Origin: Patellaria atrata CBS 101060
Taxonomy: Eukaryota > Ascomycota > Dothideomycetes > Patellariales > Patellariaceae
Reading direction: 5' to 3'
Assembly (NCBI GenBank): GCA_010093705.1
Contig: MU006090.1
Coordinates: forward strand, 128,056 to 192,055
Length of the DNA stretch: 64,000 nt
Made by a program: the position numbers and the translations under genes
In this document: positions 33,171 through 44,152 of the stretch, one piece after another
How positions within the stretch are numbered: the first letter of the stretch is position 1
How the letters are laid out: the number at the start of each line of letters is the position of its first letter
Notes under the pieces: model-generated
The model's database searches: none
What the model was told of the DNA's origin: nothing
Seen by the model: only the letters and a program-made list of their open reading frames with translations

Positions 33171-35417
33171 CTACTTCCTCCCCTTCCCCCTCCTCTTCCT
33201 CCCTCCAGACGCCTCAGGCTGCACCGGAACCTCAATCCTGCCCCCCTGAACTTCCTCCCCTAACCCCTCCGTCTCCTCCATCTCCCTCAGCTTCTCTTGC
33301 CCACTAATGAAGAAGCTCAGATCCCTATTCTGCTCTTCTAGCTCCCTCTTCTCCTGCTCCAAACCCTGACACTTCCCCTCCACCTCTCCGATCTTACTTT
33401 CTAGGAACTTGATCTTCTCGGAAAGTGCACCGTTCAAGCTTTTCTCCTCCTGAACGCTCTTGGTTAATGTTCGTGCTAGCATTTCTGCTCGCTCTGCTTT
33501 GCGTCTGTTCCGCTCAGCATCTTTCTCCAGATCAGAAATATTGCGTGTAGCTTCCGTATAGCTTGATTGCAGAGCCTCCACCTTCGTAGCAAGATCGGCT
33601 GCCGTGGCGGCTGCTTTTTCGGCGGCGGAAGATGCTTTTGACGCCTTGTCAACTGCTCGTTCTACTTGCTCCTCAAAATATGTCCGCTGGGAGTCCAGTT
33701 GCGAAGTGAGTAGGTACGCGTATTCCATGCCCATATTGTCAAGTTTCTCGCGAGGAACCGTATCCTCGCCGAAACCGGTCATGGTGTTGTTTCCACCTCC
33801 ATTCCGGCCGTACGCATTCGAATAAGCTGTAGGAAGATCGATGAGCTTGTTGTCAGCTTTATTTTGGATGAGACGGTGAACATAGCCATCTCCAGCATAG
33901 TCCCAAACATGCTGTGTTTCGATATCCATAGCATAACTGTGACTTGTAGCCTCATAGTGAGCAAACGCATGTGCTTCATCATAACGGCCGCAGCCCGTGT
34001 TACCGCAAATGAGGCAGATCCAGAGATTGGTAGTTGAGCCGCAGACGCTGCACTCGTTCTCAGGTCCATCGCCATCTAGGTTGTGCGCTCGAGATAGCAT
34101 ACTGTCATTTTGAGTGTACCTACACACGGGACATCCACTACCTCGCCATTTCTCAAGACACGCGCAATGAAACACATGTTGACAGAGGATAGTAAGCAGT
34201 CCTGTAGTTTCATCCATACGTTCTAGGCAAACTGGACACGTGGGAAGCTCTATAAGTGCTGGAGTCGGCGGTGCAAGTGGCTTAGTAGACAATGATGATA
34301 CCATTGATGATGATTCTATAGGACTTGAAGGATTAATGGGGAGCGGTGCTGTGGGAGCTGGACGAGCAGCTGGGGTAAAGGGGTCATTAGTCATTTCAGG
34401 GAAACTTGAAGGATCTCGATTTGCCAGGGAAGTTTGGAATTCAATGGACTTAACAAATACGACATGGCAGTTTTCGGGCTATTCAACCTGTTAGAATAAC
34501 GTGAGGGGTCTAGACGCTTCAATACTAACCTCCATACTGTTGAACAGCTTGCCATCCCATTGTTCTCTCCATGCCTTTGCTTTCTTTGCTTCTCTGAACT
34601 TCATAAGTACCATATATTTATTCGTTCGTCCTGTCCGTATGAGCCGGAAATGGCTAACATCTTCCCTCGTTTGTTCGCCAACATAGCCCAGCAGATCAGA
34701 AGGTGTCATATAACTTGGGACCGCGAGTATACACAGGGTCGTGCATTTGTCTTCGTCGAAGTCTTCCGCATCTCCATTTTCCGAGCCAGCACTTGAAGCA
34801 GTTTCATCATCTAGTCTAGGTGTCTCTTTTGGGTCTCGGTACAGATGTACCACGCCCCACCCGACCTCTGTATTCTTAGGATTTGAAGGTATGTATTTCC
34901 CCTTCGTTGCTAAGCCTCCTTGACTCGCTCCAACATGCGTATTGTTGTTCGAAAGCTTGCCAACCGGTCTAATTCCATTCTGTGCGGGCGGCACCATCTC
35001 CAAGTCAATACTCTGTATTGAAACGCTCCCAAAGCGCCAATCTCTGGGGGCGGGAACTTCGGTAGGTGCGCTAGAGATTGTACCTGAGCGTATAGGCACA
35101 GGACTATTGCGTAGCTCGCTGGGTGATGTCGACGAGATGTAACTAAGACCTCTTTGTCGGAGCGTAGGGCGAGCGTCTGTCGGGTTTGTTCGAGAGAGAT
35201 CTACAGAGTGTGTAGTCTTCGAGCGGCGATGTTTGCCTCTGGATACGTTCCTAGAGTCCCAAGAGGAGATACTATGAGCAGGTAACGAGGTCCTGAAAAT
35301 ATCAGTGCCTGGAGGAGGAAGGTATAGGTTATGTGGGTCGAAGTCTGGGAGCTGTGTATAGATACTGGGGGGAGAAGGATACAGTTCAAAGGCCAAATGA
35401 TAAAAGTACGATGGCAT
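33171..35417 (-). CDS. RING / ZnF-UBP E3 ligase, Etp1/BRAP2 homologue
   Basis: Exons 34530..35417 and 33171..34478 give 731 residues. The first half holds a BRAP2-type RRM-like domain (TTLCILAVPSYMTPSDLLGYVG to HVVFVKSIEFQ), with the intron inside it. A RING finger follows (CPVCLERM, CQHVFHCACLEKW, CPVCR). Next comes a ZnF-UBP domain (CSVCGSTTNLWICLICGNTGC, AHYEATSHSYAMDIETQ, VWDYAGDGYVHRL) and then a long coiled coil ending in a basic tail. BRAP2 homologues bind ubiquitin through the ZnF and act as E3 ligases; yeast Etp1 is linked to ethanol tolerance and catabolite-controlled degradation. Of two nearby acceptors, only the second (TAG at 34479-34481) keeps the frame open. The gene is divergent from the Mdp1-like gene. 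Confidence 0.93.
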
Positions 35418-35693
35418 TAGGAAAATGAAATCGTTGCGTCGTCACGGTCATTCATTGTTAGAACGGTGTTTCTATGTAAAAGTGGTTTTCGGCGCGAAGT
35501 ATCTAGGTTGGTAGGTGCAGAGTGACGTTGAGTAGTTCCAGTTCCAGAAATTTATCTACCCCAGACTTTCTTCGACTCAACATCAACTTCGGCGACCTCC
35601 TCTACAATCAATACCGTCTCCATTGCCCTAATCAAAACGACCCTCCTCTTCGACCTTTTACCTCTCCTCCTCCTCTTCCTCCTCCTCCTCACA

Positions 35694-36332
35694 ATGGCCC
35701 CCACGACAACCCCCACCACCCATACCCCCTCCTCAACACCCCTCCCCCGGACCTTCACCGACGGCGCTCCACTCCCCAAACTCATTGCCTTCGACCTCGA
35801 CTACACCCTCTGGCCCTTCTGGGTCGACACGCACGTCACACCCCCTCTAAAGCCTCAATCATCCGGCCTTACCGTAAAAGACCGATACGGAGAATCTTAC
35901 GGATTCTACCAAGATGTGGGTGGGGTCTTAGAGGCTTGTCGTCAGAAGGGTATTCAAGTCGCAGCGGCGAGTCGAACGCATGCTCCGGAGCTGGGGAGGG
36001 AGATGTTGGCCCTTTTGAGGATACCTCCGTCTGGAGACACAGAGAAAAGAGAGAGCGGGAATAGGGAGGAAGAGAAGGGAAAGGGGGAGAAGGCGATCAA
36101 GTACTTCGATTACCTAGAGATATTTCCCGGAAGTAAGACTACGCATTTCGAGCGCATTGCGCGGGAAAGTGGGATCGAATATACCGAGATGCTGTTTTTC
36201 GATGACGAAACTCGGAATAAGAACGTGGAGAAACTGGGCGTGGTTATGAAGCTGGTGAGAGATGGGGTTACAGTCGAAGAGGTGGATAGGGGTGTGGAGA
36301 GTTGGAGGAGGAGGAACGGGAAGGGTAGATAG
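35694..36332 (+). CDS. Magnesium-dependent phosphatase 1 (Mdp1-like, HAD superfamily)
   Basis: A single exon of 212 residues. The motif I sequence IAFDLDYTLWPFWVDTH has the Asp nucleophile and the family-specific DYTLW. AAASRTHAPELGREML gives motif II, HFERIARESGIEYTEM follows, and the acidic motif III is in MLFFDDETRNKNVEKLGV. Mdp1 enzymes are Mg-dependent HAD phosphatases of eukaryotes, proposed to act on protein phosphotyrosine or on glycated-sugar phosphates. A Lys/Glu-rich insert (EEEKGKGEKA) between motifs II and III is unusual but common in fungi. It starts 276 bp from the divergent Etp1-type gene, so the two share a promoter. Confidence 0.93.
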   Translation: MAPTTTPTTHTPSSTPLPRTFTDGAPLPKLIAFDLDYTLWPFWVDTHVTPPLKPQSSGLTVKDRYGESYGFYQDVGGVLEACRQKGIQVAAASRTHAPELGREMLALLRIPPSGDTEKRESGNREEEKGKGEKAIKYFDYLEIFPGSKTTHFERIARESGIEYTEMLFFDDETRNKNVEKLGVVMKLVRDGVTVEEVDRGVESWRRRNGKGR

Positions 36333-36685
36333 TTTGGGGGGTTTGTATCTGGGGGTTGAAGGTATTGTATATCAATATTGCGTTTGATACCACTTTCGCA
36401 CTGGGTTCATAGGGTCCCTATAAGATTGTTCAATATGTACTGCGTATTCTCCAATCGAAGCTATTAGTAGATATCGCTTGTCTGTAGAGAAATGAGGCAT
36501 TTGAGACTTTATAATTGCACTGGTTGCACCAATATTGGACCATATAGGTGCATTTGAAATCATCCGAATGTTCATAGGCTATGGCTCAAGATAAGACAAT
36601 GTACAAGTGAACATTCGCAAAGTGGACATATCTCCAATCCGGTATACCAGACGGCCAATTACCTCAAGAACTCTCAAGCCGGACA
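36333..36685. other. Convergent spacer between Mdp1-like and LRR genes
   Basis: It holds only the 3' flanks of two facing genes; no gene or clear signal is seen. Confidence 0.4.
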
Positions 36686-38712
36686 TCACTCACGAACTTG
36701 ATACGTGAGGCAGCCAATAGCCTCCAGAATCCTCCACATCCGTATACTGTCATTCTTGTTCGCGAACCCTCTCTCAATCTCCAAGGAAGCTCTATCTTGT
36801 GCGTACGCTATTATCCTATCCTGCTGCTCCTCGCTCACTACTCCCTCACCCTTTGCTGCACAGAGTATGATCTGGCGCCATACTTTCATCGGGAGCTGCA
36901 TCGGGAGGCCAGGATCGGAGATGCCTCCAGAACCAACAACGATCTTAGCGCGCACTGTCGATTTTACAGGCGCTCCCTTAGGTCCCACTTTAGTGGGAGA
37001 TGGTTGCTTCTTGCGCTTGTTGAATTCCGTAACGGAGCCGTACTCCGTGACACTAGCGTATGTGGGTTGATTCGAAGTGCTAGTGATAGCGAAGATTGGT
37101 GTCGAAGATGGAGATGGTGCTACGACAAGGTCCGAGGCGTAGGTACTGACGCCTCCGGAAGTTGATTTGGGGGTAGGTCCTATCTTCGCGAACATCACCC
37201 TTGATAGGACGAGGAGTCTTAAGGATGATCGCCACAACTGGACTTCACTCAACTGGCCTTCGGCCATCATAATTCGCTCGATTCTCTTTCGTACACTCAC
37301 GAGCTGTTCCTCAGTTGCAAGGATATCTTCGTTTGGTAAGCTCGGGTCTTCCGAATAGGACCCAGCTGGACCCGACCCTGCTGGGATGGTGCTAGAGTGG
37401 CGTTGATGGCTAGTGAGGTTGCTTGAGAGACGCTGATTTCGTTCAGCTACGGAGGATCGCCTTTGACTTCTACAAGTGTATTAGTAAGGTATCACACTTT
37501 AAGGGAGATGTAATCAAAAAAAGGTGAATTAAAACGAAGGTAAAGGCAAATTAACTGATTAGACATACGCTTCAAGGGATGATGTGTATGCTGTACCAGT
37601 CGATGTAACTTGCGCTAGCAAACTGCCTAATCCTTCATCCGCAAATCTGGATAGAGACTGCCGAACAGCTTCCGCATGATAGAGAAGTTTCTCCCCGGTA
37701 GCGGTAAGCGTACCGTTTGGGAAATGAATGAGGCCCCAACATTGAGTTTTCTTGTGGTATTCATCATATACTGTAGCGAGGGAGCTGGGCTTGACTCCGC
37801 GCATAAGCTGTTGTGGGTGATAATGTCTCTCAAGAATTTGAGAATAATGTAAGGCTCCAGAATCAGTCATTGAGACATCGGAGAATACAAGGTAAGGTAT
37901 CGAGCGTAAACCCTGACGCTTGACTGATGCGCGCGGGTTCTCAGCCTGCTCATCAGGCACCTTTATACTCAAAGACTGCATCTGCTTCCCAAGATCGCTC
38001 ACTTCGGATACAGACGCGCCAGGTGAGTGATTCTCAGGATTGGAGAAAAGGGTTTGGACGGGTGCAAGTCCTGCTGCGTCAATGGTAGGATGATTGCTGT
38101 ACACTCGAAGAAGGACTTCGAAAGGTTTCGGTCCGAAAAGTTGGTTACCACTGAAGTCAATTCGTCTGACAACATGGCAGTTCCGGAAGGAATACAAGAA
38201 GATTTCCCAATTGTGGGCATCCTCCTCAGTCTTGACGCAAATTTTGTTTCCCGACAAGTCAAGATCTCTCAAATCAGAGGGCACGATGCGTATGATTTGT
38301 GCAAGGGTTGGTAGCATCGCCGTAGTGATATCGTTTCCCGACAGGTTTAACTCTTCAAGTCTAAAACAACCCGCGCCACTTTGGTCTGTTAGAGCCTCCT
38401 GTAAGCCTTCAACTACCTCCTGTACGCCATCGGCGCCGAGCTTTCTACCAGCAAGATTGAGCTCAAGGGGAGAAGAATCTTTGATGGAGGTGGATTTGCT
38501 CCAGAAAGTTTCTGCCTTCTTGCTCTGCGCCAACATTATTAGTAGCCATAGGCAAGTTCGAGGGCAAAGATTTGAGACCTACCATATCTTTGGCCACGAT
38601 TTGACCCAGTTTCACACCTTCTGATTTACGCTACAAGCAAGACTTTGTTAGCTCTCCTTCATGTATTCAGTCTTGTCGAGATACGTACGTTGGCGTAGTT
38701 AAGCTTCACCAT
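36686..38712 (-). CDS. Leucine-rich-repeat protein, unknown function
   Basis: Exons 38689..38712, 38583..38630, 37569..38524 and 36686..37469 join in frame to 603 residues. It begins MVKLNYAN and continues RKSEGVKLGQIVAKDM. Residues about 45-190 hold leucine-rich repeats of the ribonuclease-inhibitor/RanGAP type (LELNLAGRKLGADGVQEVV, LEELNLSGNDITTAMLP, LRDLDLSGNKI, VRRIDFSGNQLFG). After a conserved middle part with QGLRSIPYLVFSDVSMTDSGA, the C-terminal third is Ser/Thr/Pro-rich and ends in a helical domain (MKVWRQIILCAAKGEGVVS, MWRILEAIGCL). No catalytic motif is present. Orthologues exist widely in ascomycetes as uncharacterised LRR proteins, as far as I recall; I cannot name a function. Confidence 0.85.
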
Positions 38713-39339
38713 CTTGAGATGTGGAGATGTTGAGGTTGGAAGGTGAGAGCTGAAAGATGCGTCGAGGAAAGGAAGTCGCGACGCGATGTTGATAAACAAA
38801 AAAAAAAAGAACACGAAAGGACTCGCCGCGTGTGCCTTGATGGGTGGCGATTTGTGTCATGTATCGATTAGGTGGCACATGATTGAAGTCAAGTAGGTGA
38901 ATGAAGACTTCGATAAGTGAATGTTTTCAAAGTAGATAAACAAGAGTCACTCCTAAAGACTGGAAACCTGCCTTCATGTCACACCAGCATACGGCATGAT
39001 TATAGGGGTCGATAATTAACACTTGCAGTCTTGGTTGTGTGTGATGGTATTTCTAAATGATCGATATTTCACTTCAATCTGTCTTGAACCATTCGACATT
39101 CCACATTGACGTTGGTAAGATGCCTAGGTGACTCATCCTGAGGAACTTTTTCGGATTGCTATCTCCCATAAAGAGCGTAGAGGACATCCTTCACTTGTCA
39201 TATACTCACGTATAACCTCGAACTTGTATCCATTTTCTTCGGCTTTGGATGGCAAATGAAATACCTAGAAATCACCGCAGAGGAAAGATAGGCTGGGAAA
39301 TATCCGTCTGTAGACCTCGACCATGAGCTCATATTTCAA
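38713..39339. other. Spacer between USP-domain and LRR genes
   Basis: It holds the promoter of the leftward LRR gene, including an A-tract at about 38.80 kb, and the 3' flank of the USP-domain gene. No gene is seen. Confidence 0.4.
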
Positions 39340-41568
39340 TTAATCAACCTTCGCGTTCGCCAAACCTCCAGTTGGAGCAGCGAGTACATTTGAGAGACGC
39401 AGATTGGTCCGTTTGTATTTGCTGTGTTTCCGAAGCCGTTTCCTCGCGACCATAACAGGTACTGATGATTTTGTGACCAGATAGTTGCTAAAAGAACCTA
39501 ATAGCACGCTATAAAGCGGTCAGTATACCTTGATATACTATAGCAGCACATAGGAGGAGAAACGAGAAAGGAAAAGGCGATATACCCTTTCAGCGCACTA
39601 CGGCCTCTTGAGCCTAGAATCACCAGAGTAGGGTCGAGGAAATCGATCTAACCTAGTTAGCAACCCAAGCTATGTATGAGATCCGATTGCAACGTACGAC
39701 TTCGGTGATCATGTGCTTTGGACTTTTACAGTGGAACACCTCAATTACAACCCTAACTTGCAGTTTCGTCTTCCTTAGCAATTTCACACATCGACATGAT
39801 ACCTCTGCCGCAGCATTGTACCTCTCCCTCTCAGCCTCTCTCATATTTGCTGTCTGAGCGGCTTTGTCTGCTTCTAACGGATCAACGCTATTCGAAAGAG
39901 GTGAGGGCCCCAAAGAGCTAGTAGATTGAAGGGGGTCCTGGGTGTGGGAAAGTGTCTTGACTAGAGAATTGGCATCTTTCATCGCTTCTGCGCCTTCGCC
40001 GATACCGACTCCGGATGTCTCCACGCCAGTACCAGCTTCTTCATCGATAGCATAGACAGCCAATAATGTGTCACCATCTCTAAGAACGGTGCCGATCGTC
40101 CATTCTAAGGCGTATGCCGCCTCCTCGCTCAAATCCGTAGCAACAAGATATACTCGTTGTCGACGCAGCCCTAGTTCAGCTTCTCTCTGCAATGCTGCAT
40201 ATTCACCTCGAATGATAGTCCGCACGCAACGATGAGCTTCAGGTGTAGAAGTGATCGGAGACATAGTGAGTGCCATGCGTTGGGCGCGTTTAATATCAGA
40301 TATATCCGCTTCTGTGTCCGAATTCATGGGAGTAGACACTCCTGATCCACCTTGATCAAAGCTAGTAGTAGGGTGCACACCTGCCTTCTTATTCATAGAA
40401 AGTTCACCGTCCGGTCCAGTGATAGAGATTGTAGGCTCAAGAAGCGAGCGAACCTTGTACGTAGAAGATACGTCTTTACCTACAGCGTTTGTAAGTAAGA
40501 CTACGATAATTTGATTCGAAAAGAGAGAAACATACGTTCAGCTTCTGCTGCAGCAAGCAAACTCTTGGGTTTTCTAGCTTCTTTCGCCGAGGGGCCTGGT
40601 GGACTTTCGCTTACATCCCCTTCCCTTGACTTCCTTCTTGTTCTCCGCCTACCACGTCTCTTCTCGGAGCCCCAACCATCCTCATCTGAACTACCCTCGG
40701 ACCCACCTGCGTCCTCATCGCTGGACTCGACGGCGCCATCTTCTTCGTAGTAATCTTCCTGTAGCCGGACCCCTCCCCCTGGAGCAGCCGAAACACCCTT
40801 CGCTGGATCAGAACCTTTGCGGGTAGGGAGATTAGCCAAACTTCCTCCTGACCGTAATAGTGCAGCATCTGACAATCTCCGGTAAGCGCTGGTCATGTCC
40901 ACCACCTTTCCTGAGTCCGATACATATTTCCCCGGATCAGGCATGAGATTGAACGAGTTGTTGTTCAAGCGTCGGACGCCCGGGGACTCTGATCTGCCCG
41001 GTAGACGCGAAGATGGCGACATAGACTTCTTGTTCCCTAAAATGCCTGTTGTTGAATTATGCCTCCCCGCATCACGCTGCTCTTGGTTCCCAAAAACACC
41101 AGCCATTGCGCCTTTCTTCTTTCCACCTTGTGATACTCGTTTCGGTAATGCGTGCGACTCGATACTGGGAAGCATTTCGAACTGGTATGCTTGTTCGGGG
41201 TTGAGCTTCGGGCTGCCCATAACGGTTCGGCCAATTGGTGGCGGAGAGATATTAGACACCGTTTGCGATCTTGTCGAGGAAGGGGGGGACATATCGAGCA
41301 TGCTGCGTCTAGGACCTCCCGCTGGAAATTGAGGGTTCAGAGCGCTCGGAGCGCTGGGACCTACACCAGCTATGGAGGCATGGCGACCACTTGGGGTCGA
41401 ACCACCAATATCTAACATGCTGCGTACTGGGGATTGGGCCGCAGCTGGACTCACTGCTCGGCCTACACCAGGAGATGCGGTCCTTTGGTTAGGTCTCGGA
41501 AGAGCCCTCCCTTCCAAGAGGGCCATAACCTCCAATCTCTCCTCATCTAGGGCGGATTCCAGAGACAT
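39340..41568 (-). CDS. Universal stress protein (UspA) domain protein
   Basis: Exons 40536..41568, 39698..40479, 39586..39647 and 39340..39508 give 681 residues. The first 430 residues are Ser/Pro/Arg-rich and disordered, with motifs such as SMLDIGG and RRSMLDM and an acidic patch before a basic RRGRRRTRRKSR stretch. The UspA domain starts near VYLVATDLSEEAAYALEWTI and ends with the ATP-binding signature G-2x-G-9x-G-S in LGSRGRSALKGVLLGSFS, then SSVPVMVARKR. That signature is split by the last intron. A second acceptor nearby would break the frame, so the TAG at 39509-39511 is used. A Ser-rich insert of about 80 residues interrupts the domain. Fungal USP proteins are poorly studied; a role in stress signalling is inferred. 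Confidence 0.9.
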
Positions 41569-43012
41569 GTTGGGATATGGGAATGCTTCAGAGTTTATGG
41601 ATATGGAATTGTCTTCCTTCGAAGATGTATCTTGTACGTTTAAACTGCTGGGAGCCCTATCAGAATTTTACTCCGGTTTGGATCGATTATCGGATGATGG
41701 GAAGCTTGGTTATGGATGCCAGGCAGTATTTTTTAGTGAAGGAATATAGAATTTAGAATGGAAATTAATAGAATACTGTAGACGGTGGTGATGATGCAAA
41801 TAGGCAAACAGCGACGGGAGTGCTCCAAGAGTCCGGGGCCCTGTTTGACCTTTGGGCTGTACTCTGCTAATGTAGATGGTGGTGTTTAGCGGGGAGGGGT
41901 CGGTCGGACTAAGGTGGGTTTCTAGTTCATCATCGTCAGAGGGCGTAAACAACGATTGTAGTCGGACAACCAGGAGCAGCGGCAGACGCTGTTTGGATGT
42001 TGTATCGATATAATGAAGAAATTTTCGGTGGAATACAATGCAGATGGAAGACAAGGTGAGTGTTGGCAGCGGTTAGCCCTCGTCAAAGAGAATCTCGTGT
42101 CCGGTTTTTGTGAATGGCGACATAAGGAAGGCGGCTTGCAGATGAGACGATACAGAAGGTGAGGAGGGAACTGTAGCAAAGGTAAGTTCCTTAAGGTAGC
42201 AGGAGATTCGGAGAAACAGTAGATACTGTAGTTAATAGGCAGTGAGATACGGTGAAATAGATCAATAGGCAATTCTGCTAGTGGAGAACTGGAGAGAGAG
42301 TTAGGTAGTCCTAAGGATAGGATCATGGGAGCCCGTAGATGGTGAGAGGGGGGATCATTGAACGCCCAGGGCGTTGTCCTTGGCTCTGATAAACTTCATA
42401 CCTTTGATTCTTCCCAATCTCCTTTCATCTATCAATTCTTCTATTTCAGGGAGTCTCGAGCCATCAACATATCAATGAATCCTAACTAACACAAGCGAAC
42501 TCTCTGCGGACTCTATACCTGTCGATTGATAAACTCGAGGTCCCCATCCATGTGACAACGATAGACTTGACGATGTCATCTTGTGCCAGAGTGCTTGGCT
42601 CTGCAAGCGTTGGTATTGGCAGCGACACAGCTTCTGCCGCTCGTTTCACGATCTGGCCGAGTTCCGATATCATATGAAGAATGATGGCAATACTGACAGG
42701 TGCTATCAGATGTAATATAATCATGATTACATAGCTGTTCGGAACTAGGCTACACAGGAGATACAATATTGCAACAGTTGGGGGGATGGGCTCAGTGTCC
42801 AGTGTGTCTATAGAATCAAGCATATCTTTAAGATCAAAGAGATTTGTAGGTAAGTCATTACATGGTAAGTCTTCTGTTTAAACTACACCCTAATGAATAT
42901 TACTATTAGAGGAACATCTCAAAATACAATTTTCTCCTTCACCCGCTTCTCCTCAAGACCAACACAATAAATATCCGGGAAATAATGAGTCTTCCTAGTT
43001 TTTCATGCCTTT
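41569..43012. other. 1.4-kb region upstream of the USP gene, no confident gene
   Basis: It probably contains a long leader and promoter for the USP-domain gene, with purine-rich strings. A 113-codon ATG-initiated frame on the minus strand (42482-42823) has two hydrophobic stretches but no known domain and no visible conservation; I do not call it. Confidence 0.4.
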
Positions 43013-44152
43013 TCATACATACTTGCCATCGCGTTGGGTCACGGGCTCCTGTAATTGAGAGACAAGAGCATCGTTGACCTCCCAATTTTGAGCCCTTTTC
43101 GACGCGTTCCGCTTCTTGATGCAGAGTACAGCCCACAAGGCGAGCAGGGTAAGCATGACACCAGCGACAACACCACCCACTATTTGACCAGCTACTTGAC
43201 CGGTGCTGATTTGAGCCGGGACCTCGACGAATTCGACGGAGGGTAATCCGTTGGTAGCGACTGATACCCCCTTCACCTCTTCTGGGAGGATGCTTTTCTT
43301 CTCATCAACGACCTGTTCTTCTTCTACTTCTTCGTCCTGATGGACGTGAGCAGGATGTGCGATTTCCCCCGGATTAGCCTCTTCAAACTTCTGTTTTACC
43401 GTCATTTGTGCTGGTTCCCCTTCGCCCTCAAGAATTTCCTCGGTAACTTCTCTTGCAAAAAGTTGTGCGACTTCCTCAAATTCTTTCTCATCTTCTTCGT
43501 CTTCTCTTGTGGTAAGTCCTTCGGTTCCTTCGTAATCATCAGTCTCTTCGTCGTCTTCTCTAGCATTAAGACGTGCGGCTTCCCCATCTTGCTCAACCTC
43601 CTCATCTCGTCCAGTAGAAATTTTCGTCGATTCCTCTCCTTCAGACTCTTCATATTGTCTCACAGCAGGGTTGAAAATTACATTCTCATCATCAGATTCC
43701 ACCTCTTCTACATCCTCCCCAGGCAAAACCCGCATCGTCTTCTCCTCTTCTGAGTCATCCTCACTAAGCTCGACTTCGGATCGGCTAACGAGACGCCTCT
43801 TATCTACCTCAATATTCTCGTTGAGCTCCTCCTCAGATCTGCTGACGATGATCTTATCATCCATTGCGGCTTCGTCGTCGAGCTCATTGGCTTCGGCAAC
43901 GTTGCTGAGCTCGATGCCAGTGGGGACGTGCTGCCCAACAGCCTCCTCAGAGGCATCCTCGCCAAGCTCCACTTCAGATCGACTGACAAGGATCTTATCC
44001 TCCGTTACGGCTCCGTCCCCGAGTTCTACAGCGTTGACGGCAGGGACCTCGATGGCGTTGGGGATAACTGGCTTGAGGGCGTCAGGAGCGTCGTTGCTGA
44101 GCTCGACCTCAGACCTGCCGATAAGGATCTTGCCGTTATCATTGGGGGCCAT
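43013..44152 (-). CDS. Acidic repeat-containing single-pass membrane protein, unknown
   Basis: One large open frame of 379 residues. Four copies of a K-I-[LI]-[IV]-[GS]-R-S-E-[VE]-E-L motif lie at about residues 8-18, 53-63, 100-110 and 119-129. A second, looser repeat with the core [AGT]RE[DV]EE occurs four times at about residues 175-245. The protein is extremely rich in Glu and Asp. A single membrane segment (IVGGVVAGVMLTLLALWAVLCI) near residues 325-347 is followed by KKRNASKR, which predicts a cytosolic C-terminus and an outside or lumenal acidic part, yet no signal peptide is seen. An upstream start is possible: ATGGC at 44213..44217 splices over a 60-bp intron (GTAAGC to CAG) to give MAPKFF before the same frame. 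I recognise no family. Confidence 0.7.
   Translation of the reverse strand: MAPNDNGKILIGRSEVELSNDAPDALKPVIPNAIEVPAVNAVELGDGAVTEDKILVSRSEVELGEDASEEAVGQHVPTGIELSNVAEANELDDEAAMDDKIIVSRSEEELNENIEVDKRRLVSRSEVELSEDDSEEEKTMRVLPGEDVEEVESDDENVIFNPAVRQYEESEGEESTKISTGRDEEVEQDGEAARLNAREDDEETDDYEGTEGLTTREDEEDEKEFEEVAQLFAREVTEEILEGEGEPAQMTVKQKFEEANPGEIAHPAHVHQDEEVEEEQVVDEKKSILPEEVKGVSVATNGLPSVEFVEVPAQISTGQVAGQIVGGVVAGVMLTLLALWAVLCIKKRNASKRAQNWEVNDALVSQLQEPVTQRDGKYV

Noticed and set aside
42482-42823. 113-residue hydrophobic protein on the minus strand
   Set aside because: It has an ATG and two hydrophobic stretches, but no known family, no introns to test and no contextual support.
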